Shown here: positions 18,826 to 27,622 of the stretch, piece after piece
Layout: every line of letters begins with the position of its first letter
Position numbering within the stretch: position 1 is the first letter of the stretch
Source of the DNA: Actinomycetota bacterium
Lineage (GTDB): Bacteria; Actinomycetota; Acidimicrobiia; Actinomarinales; Actinomarinaceae
Length of the DNA: 46,968 nucleotides
NCBI GenBank assembly: GCA_014239265.1
Contig: JAAZZH010000008.1
Coordinates: forward strand, 1 to 46,968
Direction of reading: 5' to 3'
The notes under the pieces: model-generated
Databases searched by the model: none
Seen by the model: the letters and a program-made list of their open reading frames with translations, nothing else
Told to the model about the DNA's origin: nothing
Position numbers and translations under genes: made by a program

Positions 18826-19516
18826 GATTACTTTTTTTATGAATAAAAATCATTATTTCTATGAGTAAATACATAGGCAGAGTGAAGATAAAAAGCGAAA
18901 TAGGATCACCCGTTGGTGTTATTACTGCTGAAAAAATAAGTATGACTATAAACATTTCAGCCCGTTTATTGGTTAGGCTCTTTACGTTTATTATTCCTTT
19001 GTTAAGGAGAAAAAGCATGATTAATGGTAATTGAAATGAAACTCCAAATAACAAAGAAATTCTCGTTATGAATTGATAATAGTTTTGAGATCTTAGAATA
19101 ATTTCATTCTCATTAAATGAAAGGAGGAACTCAATACCGACATGAGCAATGCTTAGTGAAGAAAATATACCTGAAAAAAATAAGAGAGTAAAGAAGATGA
19201 AATATAAAGAAAAGCTTAATGTTCTTATCTCTAAAGCTGGTTTAACGAAATAACCTAATATTAAAAGTATTAATGGAAATGTAATAATTATGGATATCCA
19301 AAAAGTATTCTGTAGCTTTACTTGGAAACCTTCATAGATTGTTAATGCGAATATATTAGAGTCATCATATCCAGCATTTATGAGAGGTTCTAATAAAATA
19401 TCACCAAAAAATGAGTACTGGTTATATACAAATATTGCAACTATCCCAACTAAAGTAAAAGAAAATAATATTCTGTTATTTAACTCTTGAAGGTGCTCCA
19501 TGAATGGTTTTTTCAT
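18815..19516 (-). CDS. tatC: Twin-arginine translocase subunit TatC
   Basis: MKKPFMEHLQELNNRILFS..., FVKPALEIRTL, AVITPTGDPISLFIFTLPMYLLIE. ATG at 19516 preceded by AGGAGG (gaggaggaataatATG); tracked ORF extends to 19537. Confidence 0.93.
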   Translation of the reverse strand: MKKPFMEHLQELNNRILFSFTLVGIVAIFVYNQYSFFGDILLEPLINAGYDDSNIFALTIYEGFQVKLQNTFWISIIITFPLILLILGYFVKPALEIRTLSFSLYFIFFTLLFFSGIFSSLSIAHVGIEFLLSFNENEIILRSQNYYQFITRISLLFGVSFQLPLIMLFLLNKGIINVKSLTNKRAEMFIVILIFSAVITPTGDPISLFIFTLPMYLLIEIMIFIHKKSNREF

Positions 19517-19517
19517 A

Positions 19518-19697
19518 TTATTCCTCCTCATTTTCATCTAGCCAGATCCAATTTTCATCAATTGAATTATCTCCAATTATTTGGCGACTTTGCCCATTTT
19601 GGAATTTAGAAATTTTATTAAAGTAATATAAAATTTTGCTTTTATCAAATATACCAAGAGAGATTAGGACTATAACTAGTAATTCAATAATGCTCAT
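19518..19697 (-). CDS. TatA/TatB-like short membrane protein (degenerate), absent from the ORF track
   Basis: 59 aa MSIIELLVIVLISLGIFDKSKILYYFNKISKFQNGQSRQIIGDNSIDENWIWLDENEEE. Short TM helix, hinge, amphipathic helix layout; starts in an ATGA overlap with pafC and ends just before tatC, the tatA position in actinobacterial pafBC-tatAC-helY loci. Confidence 0.7.
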   Translation of the reverse strand: MSIIELLVIVLISLGIFDKSKILYYFNKISKFQNGQSRQIIGDNSIDENWIWLDENEEE

Positions 19698-20515
19698 GAT
19701 AAAAACTCAGCAATCAATTTATTTTTTCTTTTTTCAATTTCAACTCTAACGGAGTTTGGAGCAATAACATTTTGAGAATCTATATTCTTTATGAAATGCT
19801 CTACAGCAATTTCCTCTGAACGGAAATGCTGTTGATGTCTTTTTAATGCTAGGTCTTGATAGGTAACTGAAATCTCATTATCATTTTTTGAAAACCTTTC
19901 TTTAAGATTTTTTTCCTCTGGAATGTTAACAATTCTATCTATTAAAAAACTTTTTATTTTGTCGTCTTCATAGTCATACGCTTCAAGAACATCTCCATCA
20001 TTTGTAATATTGAAAGATAATGGCTTAATTTTATAGATATTTGAAATATTGTGCCCTAATTTAATGTACTCTATATACAGCTCATCGGATACAAACACTC
20101 TATTAAAGTCAAGTTTGGCACTGCTTGCTGCACTTTGGTGAGATTTAAAATAATTATTTAATGTGTTATATAGGTAAATAAGATCTGACTTATTATCAAA
20201 TAACTTTTCAACATTTATCTTAGGATTATTTAGAACCGTATATATTTTAAATAAGTCTAAATCAGTAATTGTAGGGATACTTGATAGAGATTCATTGAAC
20301 TCGAAGGTAATGACATTCTTTTCCAAATTTACTTCAAAGTTTATAAAGCTGTCGCCATCTGAAGAGTACACTTCCGATAAGATTGTTAATGAATACAACA
20401 GTTTGTCGGAGCTTAAATTAACATTTTCTGCTAAGTCTTCTAAGTTAAATGATCTTTCTTTTTTAATGAGTGAAAGAATGTGAATTATATTACCTAGGTT
20501 TATTTTAAATTCCAT
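19694..20515 (-). CDS. pafC: WYL-type transcriptional regulator PafC-like
   Basis: 273 aa; wHTH-like N-terminus (FNLEDLAENVNLSSDKLLYSLTILSE) and WYL-type C-terminus; second of a tandem WYL pair upstream of tat/helY. Confidence 0.8.
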   Translation of the reverse strand: MEFKINLGNIIHILSLIKKERSFNLEDLAENVNLSSDKLLYSLTILSEVYSSDGDSFINFEVNLEKNVITFEFNESLSSIPTITDLDLFKIYTVLNNPKINVEKLFDNKSDLIYLYNTLNNYFKSHQSAASSAKLDFNRVFVSDELYIEYIKLGHNISNIYKIKPLSFNITNDGDVLEAYDYEDDKIKSFLIDRIVNIPEEKNLKERFSKNDNEISVTYQDLALKRHQQHFRSEEIAVEHFIKNIDSQNVIAPNSVRVEIEKRKNKLIAEFLS

Positions 20516-21338
20516 TTATTACTCTCTTTAGTGCCTCTTTGTCTTGGTTATTTATATTTAGTAATTTTGGGTCAACCAACAATAAATACTTGATTAATCC
20601 ATGATGATCATTCGTTTTTAATTTTATGGTAATATTTTCTTCATTTTCCTCCGAAGAGACTTCAGTAAAATTGAAAATCCTACTGTGCACTCTATGTAAG
20701 TCGTTATCTGAAATTATCTCGACCGTAATAAAAGTTGACATGTTTTCCCATGAAAAGTTAAATTCTGAAATATTTTTAGTGTGAAGATTCTCTTTGTTAC
20801 CTATTTTTAGATTTTCTATAGTGTTTATTTTAAATGTTTTAACAATATTTCCATCATCTGCTCCCAGGTACCATATTCCAGCATGGAACCTCAGGCCTAA
20901 AGGATATACTTTTCTTAGTTTGTCATTGTAAATAAATGAAACTCTTCTCCGCTCCTTTATGGCTGTATTGAGTATTGGTATAACTTTTAAATCTTTATTG
21001 AGTTGTAAATATGGTGATAAGTATTTCTTAATAACAGAATATGTGTTGATAAACCTTTCAATGTCAAATCCAGATTTACTTTGTAGGTCTAAAATTATAT
21101 GTGTTCCTTTAAGCTTATAACCATCCTCAACACTCCATTTGTCATTTTCATATTCTAAATTGAACCCGACCTCTTTTAGGAGTGCTTTATCTCTCTCAAA
21201 AGATCTTTTGTACGCTGCATCATTCAAATTACGATACTCGGGTATATTGTCTTTTATGTAATTACTATCGAGATTGAATGTGTTTGAGCTATCGAAAAGA
21301 GCGATTAACTTTAAACACCTTTTAAATACATTTTTCAT
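20505..21338 (-). CDS. pafB: WYL-type transcriptional regulator PafB-like
   Basis: 277 aa; RRRVSFIYNDKLRKVYPLGLRFHAGIWYLGADD (WYL motif); first of the tandem pair. Confidence 0.82.
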   Translation of the reverse strand: MKNVFKRCLKLIALFDSSNTFNLDSNYIKDNIPEYRNLNDAAYKRSFERDKALLKEVGFNLEYENDKWSVEDGYKLKGTHIILDLQSKSGFDIERFINTYSVIKKYLSPYLQLNKDLKVIPILNTAIKERRRVSFIYNDKLRKVYPLGLRFHAGIWYLGADDGNIVKTFKINTIENLKIGNKENLHTKNISEFNFSWENMSTFITVEIISDNDLHRVHSRIFNFTEVSSEENEENITIKLKTNDHHGLIKYLLLVDPKLLNINNQDKEALKRVINGI

Positions 21339-21438
21339 AAATAATTAGTTTTAGCTTTATAAGTATCTTACAAAATATTAGATATAAATTTTATATTCGA
21401 AGATTTGTGTAAATCTATAACAAGGTAAAATACTACTT

Positions 21439-21684
21439 ATGAAAGTATGGATTGATCAAGATTTATGTACCGGTGATGGCCTTTGTGAAGAGATCGCACC
21501 AGATGTATTTGTCGGATTAGATGATGGCCTTTTTTATGTTAAAGAGGGTGATAAAGTTTTTTCAGAAGAAAATGGGAATGTCGGTGGTGCTGAAGGCCTA
21601 GCTGTTGTTCCTAAAGGTCAAGAAGATGCAGTTGTTGAATCGGCAGAGGAATGTCCTGGCGAATGCATAATGATTGAACCATAA
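21439..21684 (+). CDS. Small ferredoxin (3Fe-4S/4Fe-4S type)
   Basis: 81 aa; WIDQDLCTGDGLCEEIAPDVF ... AEECPGECIMIEP. Confidence 0.88.
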   Translation: MKVWIDQDLCTGDGLCEEIAPDVFVGLDDGLFYVKEGDKVFSEENGNVGGAEGLAVVPKGQEDAVVESAEECPGECIMIEP

Positions 21685-21685
21685 A

Positions 21686-22459
21686 TCATAAAATATACCT
21701 ACCACTCACTATAAAACCCGTGTGACCCACCATTGTGTGCTTAGGTCTTGAAATATTACCTCGTATCGTCCACTCTCTCTCCATTGTCTCTTTAATCTCA
21801 ACATCTTTAAAGCTATTGTCTTGCAAAACTTCAGCTAACTTAGACACTTGAGATATTGAGGGTAAATATGAAACCCAGTAAAGATTACTATTTATATGAT
21901 TATTTTCGAAGAATACCCATGGTTCTGGGACATCTGTAATAACAGTATCAAATTTAAAAGGAACAGTATCAATTTTAAAATCAGACAGATCTGTATTAAT
22001 AAATTGAATATCATTTATAAAATCAGATGAATAATTAGATAAATATCTTGATATTGTCTTTTTAGCTCGATATTGATTTTTTTTACTGATATCTAAAGAA
22101 TAAAATTCAGAATTATTACCTAAAATTGAGGCTAAAAAAAGAGTTAATGCTCCAGACCCAGTACCAATCTCCAAAACTTTACTATTTGCATTTATATTCC
22201 CTGAAATGAGTATTGAACCCACATCTTTGGGATATATTATTTGAGGCCCTCTCTTCATAAGAAGAATAAATTCTTTATAAGATGGAACATAAATTGTAAA
22301 TATTTTTCCGGTTGATGATTCAATTTGAGTAGGAAGGGATTTTATTTTATCAAATTCTATTTTGCCATCATTAGTTATGAATTCTTTGCCTTTTGTTATT
22401 ACGCTTAAGTACTTTTTTGATTCAGATGAAATTATTACGAGTCTGTTGTCAATTTCCAC
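21686..22459 (-). CDS. trmI: tRNA (adenine-N1)-methyltransferase TrmI-like
   Basis: RGPQIIYPKDVGSILISGNINANSKVLEIGTGSGALTLFLAS typical of the TrmI/Trm61 family; GTG start at 22459. Confidence 0.85.
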   Translation of the reverse strand: MEIDNRLVIISSESKKYLSVITKGKEFITNDGKIEFDKIKSLPTQIESSTGKIFTIYVPSYKEFILLMKRGPQIIYPKDVGSILISGNINANSKVLEIGTGSGALTLFLASILGNNSEFYSLDISKKNQYRAKKTISRYLSNYSSDFINDIQFINTDLSDFKIDTVPFKFDTVITDVPEPWVFFENNHINSNLYWVSYLPSISQVSKLAEVLQDNSFKDVEIKETMEREWTIRGNISRPKHTMVGHTGFIVSGRYIL

Positions 22460-22463
22460 AGAT

Positions 22464-22553
22464 TTATATTAACAGTAAAAAATAGGCAATCGTAGAAAAT
22501 ACAACACCAGCAGCTAAGACGATTGCTACGAATTTTTGTAGTGACTTATTCAC
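22464..22553 (-). CDS. 29-aa single-TM peptide, GTG start, absent from the ORF track
   Basis: MNKSLQKFVAIVLAAGVVFSTIAYFLLLI (GTG initiator). The GTG overlaps the TGA of the upstream ORF (GTGA), suggesting translational coupling. Confidence 0.5.
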   Translation of the reverse strand: MNKSLQKFVAIVLAAGVVFSTIAYFLLLI

Positions 22554-22705
22554 GAACGTTTTTTAAGGATTGATTTTTTAATCTTGCGATATTTTTCGTA
22601 AGCTCTACCAACTAGTATTCCAAAAAATAGGAAAGAAATGACTTTTGAATTCTCTGAATTAATATTTTTCTTCAGTTCGTTATATGTTTCTCTATATTCT
22701 GTCAT
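22550..22705 (-). CDS. 51-aa small basic membrane-associated protein, absent from the ORF track
   Basis: MTEYRETYNELKKNINSENSKVISFLFFGILVGRAYEKYRKIKKSILKKRS; ATGA overlap with the upstream holin-like ORF. Confidence 0.6.
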   Translation of the reverse strand: MTEYRETYNELKKNINSENSKVISFLFFGILVGRAYEKYRKIKKSILKKRS

Positions 22706-22995
22706 TTCAATATTCTCCATACAATTAATCCGAAGGCAATCAAGGATAATAGAGCCATAGAAAAATATGTCATAGCTTGTAGGAAATAGTTTCCAATAAA
22801 CATCTGACTTAAAATAGACGCTACACCAATAATGATAAATAATGTCGCAAGAGCTAAATAGTTACCTGCTTTGAAGTTTCTTTTTAATGACTTTATTGAG
22901 TTCTCAACCTCATCAACAGTCTCCTCTTTAAAGTGTTGGAGAAGATTATCAATAGATTTCACAGCATTAACAGGTATATTTATAAAATTATTCAT
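22702..22995 (-). CDS. Small two-TM protein resembling actinobacterial 'Holin-X'/phage holin superfamily III proteins
   Basis: 97 aa; amphipathic N-terminus, then two TM segments separated by a short loop; overlaps the AI-2E transporter stop by 8 bp. Confidence 0.55.
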   Translation of the reverse strand: MNNFINIPVNAVKSIDNLLQHFKEETVDEVENSIKSLKRNFKAGNYLALATLFIIIGVASILSQMFIGNYFLQAMTYFSMALLSLIAFGLIVWRILK

Positions 22996-24022
22996 TTTTG
23001 CTATTCTCTATAATAGTTCCTACTACACCTTGAATTGTTGCAGCAACTGGCAATGCTAAGATTGCGCCAACAGCACCCACCGTATAAGCTCCAAATATTG
23101 TTGAAAATACTGCAACAGCCGGATGGATCTCCATTGTTGACTGAGTAACTTTTGGACTTATGAAATAGTTTTCAATTAACTGATACACAGATAAAACAAT
23201 CAATGTATATAGAACATAGTTAACACCAAGTGATATAGAGGCTAAAACTGGAACAATTCCACCTAGGAATGTTCCTATCACAGGGATTAGTTGTGAAAGA
23301 ACACCTGCAGCAATACCCAAAGCTACAGCAGATGGTAACCCAATCACAAGAAAAGATACTGTGAACACAATACTTGCAAGTATCCCAAGAATTACTCTTG
23401 CCACAATAAATCCACCAGCTTTAGAAACTCCGATTGTCCATACTTGTTCAATAAGATTTGAGTATTTCGGTGCGATATTTTTCTTTAGATTTTCTCTCCA
23501 ATGTTCACCTTCACTAATCAAATAAAAAGAAAAGAAGAAAATGATAAAGAAATGACCAAGAGCACTTAAGACGCCTTGACCAGCAAAAACTACTGTTTCT
23601 CCGACTGTTCCTCCATAAGTGTTAACAAATGTACTGAATTGTGACTCCAAATCTAGAGACTGGTTGGATATTGTAAAGCCTTCTCTATTGAAATAGTCTA
23701 AAAGGTTATCTAAATATGTTGGTAATTGTGTAGAGATATAGTAAATCTCTTGAACCATTATTGGAATAAGAGAAAAAATAATTCCAAATATTACAAGAAG
23801 TAACAGTGCTACAGAAATGAGTGCAGATATCTTTCGACCGAATTTCTTTGAAAGTCTATAAACAACTGGTTCTGCCAATGCTGCTAAAACTACAGCTACA
23901 AAAAGATCAAAGAGCAGAGGTTTAACTCTTAAAAATATTATTACCGAAATGCCAATAAATAGTACATAAATAAATGCTCTATTTAACAATTCTTGTCTAG
24001 ATTCATTTTTTTTCATATTCAT
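22988..24022 (-). CDS. AI-2E transporter family (PerM/UPF0118) protein
   Basis: 344 aa polytopic; IPVIGTFLGGIVPVLASISLG...YQLIENYFISPKVTQSTMEIHPAVAVFSTIFGAYTVGAVGAILALPVAATI. Confidence 0.92.
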   Translation of the reverse strand: MNMKKNESRQELLNRAFIYVLFIGISVIIFLRVKPLLFDLFVAVVLAALAEPVVYRLSKKFGRKISALISVALLLLVIFGIIFSLIPIMVQEIYYISTQLPTYLDNLLDYFNREGFTISNQSLDLESQFSTFVNTYGGTVGETVVFAGQGVLSALGHFFIIFFFSFYLISEGEHWRENLKKNIAPKYSNLIEQVWTIGVSKAGGFIVARVILGILASIVFTVSFLVIGLPSAVALGIAAGVLSQLIPVIGTFLGGIVPVLASISLGVNYVLYTLIVLSVYQLIENYFISPKVTQSTMEIHPAVAVFSTIFGAYTVGAVGAILALPVAATIQGVVGTIIENSKNE

Positions 24023-24032
24023 ATATTATGAC

Positions 24033-25586
24033 TCAAGCTATTGATTTATAGTTACGATTATTAAATATCAGTATCAGAAAAAACCCTATTAAAAAAACAC
24101 TCATATAGAGTTCGAGTGTAGTGACTGAGTTATAAAGTTGATACCTAACAACTAATGTAATAATCTGAGATAGAATACCAATTACAAGTAACTGGTTTTT
24201 TAAATCTTTTCGTCTTATCGTAACATTAAGTAATAACAGGCCAATAATGATCTTAACAAATGCTTCAAATGTATTTCCTGAAAACAAATATAACTGCCTT
24301 AAAGAAAAGAACCCTGATAAACCAATGCCACCAAGAGTTATTTGAAAAATGCCAATCAATATCAACATTGAGGATATCCAGGCAAGAAGAAAATTACTAT
24401 ATGATAACCTTGCTTTTATTGGGGTAGGCCATGGTTGTAGTGGGTTCACTCTCTTGATTAAAGAACGGGAAAGTCTAAAAGTTTGTCGTTCGTAATTACC
24501 AAAACAAAAAATAATTAAAAATATAACTAATGGGTAATAGATTGTAAAAGTCGGGAAATAGCTAATGAAAAAAAATAAAACAACGTGCCAAAGAAACAAA
24601 GTATAGATATTTGCATGTATTGTCGAGAAAATAGACCAAATAATTGACTTATTTAGCAAAATCTCGACTTGATCACGAAATAATAGAAACAGTGAAATTA
24701 GCCCTATAGATGAGATTAAATATACAGTGGTTGGAGGGTCTTCATTTGAAAAAGAAAGTAACCGATAATTCGAAACTGATAAATACTGTTCTGTTGTTGT
24801 GTGCATATAAGCTAGATAGCTATAAGAAAAAAAGGTTATTCCTGCAAACAGCGATTTCCTTAATGCAAAGATTTTTCCATCAGCTAGAAAATAACCAAGC
24901 TGGTGTATTGTTAACCAAAAAATTAGATAATTAAATAGCTTTATATAAGAAAGTGATAAATTGAATTCAATATTATCTATTAAAATCAAGCTAGATATCA
25001 AAAAAGAAAGAGTTAAATATGGATTCTTTTTATGTAGATATATCGTTAGCGGGCAAAACAATACAACTACTAAATAAATTGAGACAAGCCATAGTGGCCA
25101 CATGATAAATTCTGTAACCGTGAGAATACCATCTTGTTGATTTGTTATATATTTAGGAAAATAAATAATTCTGGTTGCTACGTTCAAAGACACTGTAATG
25201 AAGAATATCCAAACAAGAACAGATCCCATCAATCCATCTACCCTATCTGTTAAAAATTTCCACTGACTTCCGTCTCTGCCAACATTTGAATACCAAGCAA
25301 TCTTATTGGTGAAACCTGTAGAAAAGAAAAACAGAGCCATCCCTGCTGTCAACCAAGTAACAGGAGTTAACGAGCCATCTAAAACAGTACGATTGTAAAT
25401 AATAAATTCTCCACTTGATTTCTCAAAATTTAGAAAATAGTTTGTATTAAAAATAATTAGCAACAAACCAGAAACTTTAACAAAATCGATAAACCTAACT
25501 CTAGAATTTGAAGTTTTAGATACTTCGTCAAGAGCTCTTTTGAAGCTTCTCAAAGACGGCAGAAATAAGCCTGTAAATTGTTTCAT
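24033..25586 (-). CDS. Acyltransferase-3-like polytopic membrane protein
   Basis: 517 aa; RVRFIDFVKVSGLLLIIFNTNYFL...TWLTAGMALFFFSTGFTN resembles acyltransferase family 3 N-termini; about 12 hydrophobic segments. Confidence 0.65.
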   Translation of the reverse strand: MKQFTGLFLPSLRSFKRALDEVSKTSNSRVRFIDFVKVSGLLLIIFNTNYFLNFEKSSGEFIIYNRTVLDGSLTPVTWLTAGMALFFFSTGFTNKIAWYSNVGRDGSQWKFLTDRVDGLMGSVLVWIFFITVSLNVATRIIYFPKYITNQQDGILTVTEFIMWPLWLVSIYLVVVLFCPLTIYLHKKNPYLTLSFLISSLILIDNIEFNLSLSYIKLFNYLIFWLTIHQLGYFLADGKIFALRKSLFAGITFFSYSYLAYMHTTTEQYLSVSNYRLLSFSNEDPPTTVYLISSIGLISLFLLFRDQVEILLNKSIIWSIFSTIHANIYTLFLWHVVLFFFISYFPTFTIYYPLVIFLIIFCFGNYERQTFRLSRSLIKRVNPLQPWPTPIKARLSYSNFLLAWISSMLILIGIFQITLGGIGLSGFFSLRQLYLFSGNTFEAFVKIIIGLLLLNVTIRRKDLKNQLLVIGILSQIITLVVRYQLYNSVTTLELYMSVFLIGFFLILIFNNRNYKSIA

Positions 25587-25637
25587 ACTAAATATTTTAC
25601 ATACTATATGGTTCTTGAATAGGAATATAATTACATT

Positions 25638-26081
25638 GTGGAAATTGTACTTTATCAGCCAGAGATTGCGGGAAATGTTGGAGCTTGCATACGACTCTCG
25701 GCCAATACGGGTGTTCCATTAAATATAATAAAACCCCTTGGTTTTAGCTTTCAGGAGAATAAGATTCGGCGTGCTGGTTTGGATTATCACGATTTAGCTA
25801 CTGTCAGTAGTTATGAAAATTGGGATGAATTTATTCAAAAAAACCAAAACAAATCAATCGCATATCTTTCTGCAAAGGGAAACAAAAACTATTGGGACTG
25901 TAACCTCCTATCATTTGATTACTTAGTTTTTGGTCCGGAATCTGTTGGATTACCACAAGATATTATCTTGGATCAAAAATATCTTTTGACAATACCAATG
26001 GATGATAATTCGCGAAGTATAAATTTAGCTAACTCAGTTGCAATAGTTGGGTATGAATACCTGAGGCAGAAAAATGTATAG
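25638..26081 (+). CDS. trmL: tRNA (cytidine/uridine-34-2'-O)-methyltransferase TrmL-like (SPOUT)
   Basis: VLYQPEIAGNVGACIRLSANTGVPLNIIKPLGF, RRAGLDYHDL, FGPESVGLPQDI, SRSINLANSVAIVGYE; GTG start. Confidence 0.92.
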   Translation: MEIVLYQPEIAGNVGACIRLSANTGVPLNIIKPLGFSFQENKIRRAGLDYHDLATVSSYENWDEFIQKNQNKSIAYLSAKGNKNYWDCNLLSFDYLVFGPESVGLPQDIILDQKYLLTIPMDDNSRSINLANSVAIVGYEYLRQKNV

Positions 26082-26436
26082 TAAAGTTTTACTAGTTTTT
26101 CTTGGTGGTGGGATAGGTACAGTCTTAAGGTTTTTGTTAAACACACTAATAAATGTATCTTCGTTACCACAGTTCTCGACATTATTTATAAATGTACTTG
26201 GATCATTCTTATTTGGAATAATATATTCAATAGTTGCAGAAAATAGTTTGGTTAGTATCTTCCTACTTACAGGCATACTTGGAGGTTTTACTACCTATTC
26301 ACAATTTACCTTTGACCTAATAGAATTAAATACCCAATCGCAATTATCTACACTTGGTTATTTTTTTTCAACAGTACTTCTTTCAATCTTTGGTGCATTA
26401 ATAGGTGTATACATAGGTAGTAAAATGGTAAATTAG
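26074..26436 (+). CDS. crcB: Fluoride efflux channel CrcB/FluC
   Basis: 120 aa; GGGIGTVLRFLLN, FINVLGSFLFGI, TGILGGFTTYSQFTFD. Confidence 0.92.
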   Translation: MYSKVLLVFLGGGIGTVLRFLLNTLINVSSLPQFSTLFINVLGSFLFGIIYSIVAENSLVSIFLLTGILGGFTTYSQFTFDLIELNTQSQLSTLGYFFSTVLLSIFGALIGVYIGSKMVN

Positions 26437-26439
26437 ACT

Positions 26440-26628
26440 ATGGAAAATATATTTTGGGTAGGTCTTTTAATAATAATAGTTTTTTTACTAATCAGGTATA
26501 GGTCGTTAGAAACCAAGATAAAACTCTATGAGAACTTTGATAAAGTTGAAGAAATCAAAGTTTTAAAAAAAAGTATTAATAAGATTGAAAGTGAACTTAA
26601 CTATATTAAAGAAAAATACGGGAGTTGA
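26440..26628 (+). CDS. Short membrane-anchored coiled-coil hypothetical protein
   Basis: 62 aa; N-terminal TM then charged heptad-like segment; packed between crcB and yajQ. Confidence 0.55.
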   Translation: MENIFWVGLLIIIVFLLIRYRSLETKIKLYENFDKVEEIKVLKKSINKIESELNYIKEKYGS

Positions 26629-26630
26629 TT

Positions 26631-27113
26631 ATGCCAAGTTTTGACATTACCTCAGAATTCGACAAACAAGAAGTTTTAAACGCTGTAGACCAAAGCAAAA
26701 GAGAAATTGTTAACAGATATGATTTTAAAAATACGAGTACTTCTATTAATAGTTCAGAGTCAACTGTAAGTATTAATAGTGCCACGAAAGATCGACTTTT
26801 AGCCGCAGATCAAGTATTAAGAGAAAAATTTGCAAAAAGAAATATTTCTATAAAGTTTTTATCTGACTTTTCAGATGAAGAAACACCATCCGAAAACAAA
26901 AGAGTTTACACCCTAAAAACTGGGATTGAGACTGTCGATGCTAAAGAAATAGTTAAATTTATTAAAGAAAAAGATAAGAAAATGCAAGCCGCTATTCAAG
27001 ATGGTTCGATACGTGTAACTTCAAAAAAAAGGGACTCTCTGCAGTCAATTATGAACGAGATTAAAGATAAAAATTATGATATACATCTATCATTTGGAAA
27101 CTTTAGAGATTAA
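26631..27113 (+). CDS. yajQ: YajQ family nucleotide-binding protein (UPF0234)
   Basis: MPSFDITSEFDKQEVLNAVDQSKREIVNRYDFKNTSTSI typical YajQ. ATG at 26631 preceded by GGAG; tracked ORF begins at 26625. Confidence 0.95.
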   Translation: MPSFDITSEFDKQEVLNAVDQSKREIVNRYDFKNTSTSINSSESTVSINSATKDRLLAADQVLREKFAKRNISIKFLSDFSDEETPSENKRVYTLKTGIETVDAKEIVKFIKEKDKKMQAAIQDGSIRVTSKKRDSLQSIMNEIKDKNYDIHLSFGNFRD

Positions 27114-27312
27114 ACCTTTTTTTTAATCTTTTAAAAATTTGCCTTGATAGAAGAATGGAAACGATTAAATAGAGTATATAAACTTCAAAACCTACATTTG
27201 CTTTATATCCAAAGTAATAAAAGACTATTAGAACAACAACGCCATGTATGGCCCGGAATATAGAAAACAACACAAATGTTTTAAATGTTTTTGTTTGAAT
27301 TAGTTTATTCAG
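27103..27312 (-). CDS. Possible small membrane protein with non-ATG start
   Basis: Open frame LNKLIQTKTFKTFVLFSIFRAIHGVVVLIVFYYFGYKANVGFEVYILYLIVSILLSRQIFKRLKKRFNL; follows the DCC-like ORF with a 1-nt gap, two TM segments. Start codon (CTG) uncertain. Confidence 0.35.
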   Translation of the reverse strand: MNKLIQTKTFKTFVLFSIFRAIHGVVVLIVFYYFGYKANVGFEVYILYLIVSILLSRQIFKRLKKRFNL

Positions 27313-27313
27313 T

Positions 27314-27622
27314 TTATTTATAAAAAAACCTTTTTCTATTTTTAGAAATTAACTTATAAATTGAGTTTCTAATAAATTTCGGGATTATATATGAAATTTT
27401 AATAATTTTATAAAATGCACCCAGATCGGCGACAGACTCAATAATTGCATCAGAAGCATAAAATTTTTCTTGATTCTTTACATAAACAACTTCATCTCTA
27501 GCTATGTCCTCATTACTAAGATCAAGCTGATTAGACACGCTTACATTTTTATTTTTTTTATTAATAAATTTTCCATAAGCACTACAAACAGTACAGTTTT
27601 GGTCTACAAAAATTTCACTCAT
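27314..27622 (-). CDS. DCC1-like thiol-disulfide oxidoreductase family (DUF393)
   Basis: IFVDQNCTVCSAYGKF N-terminal Cys motif, FYASDAIIESVADLGAFYKIIKISYIIPKFIRNSIYKLISKNRKRFF matches the DUF393 layout. Confidence 0.75.
   Translation of the reverse strand: MSEIFVDQNCTVCSAYGKFINKKNKNVSVSNQLDLSNEDIARDEVVYVKNQEKFYASDAIIESVADLGAFYKIIKISYIIPKFIRNSIYKLISKNRKRFFYK

Noticed and set aside
22702-22995. Phage holin / prophage remnant
   Set aside because: Resembles chromosomal actinobacterial Holin-X-like proteins and sits in a tightly overlapping host operon; no other phage genes.
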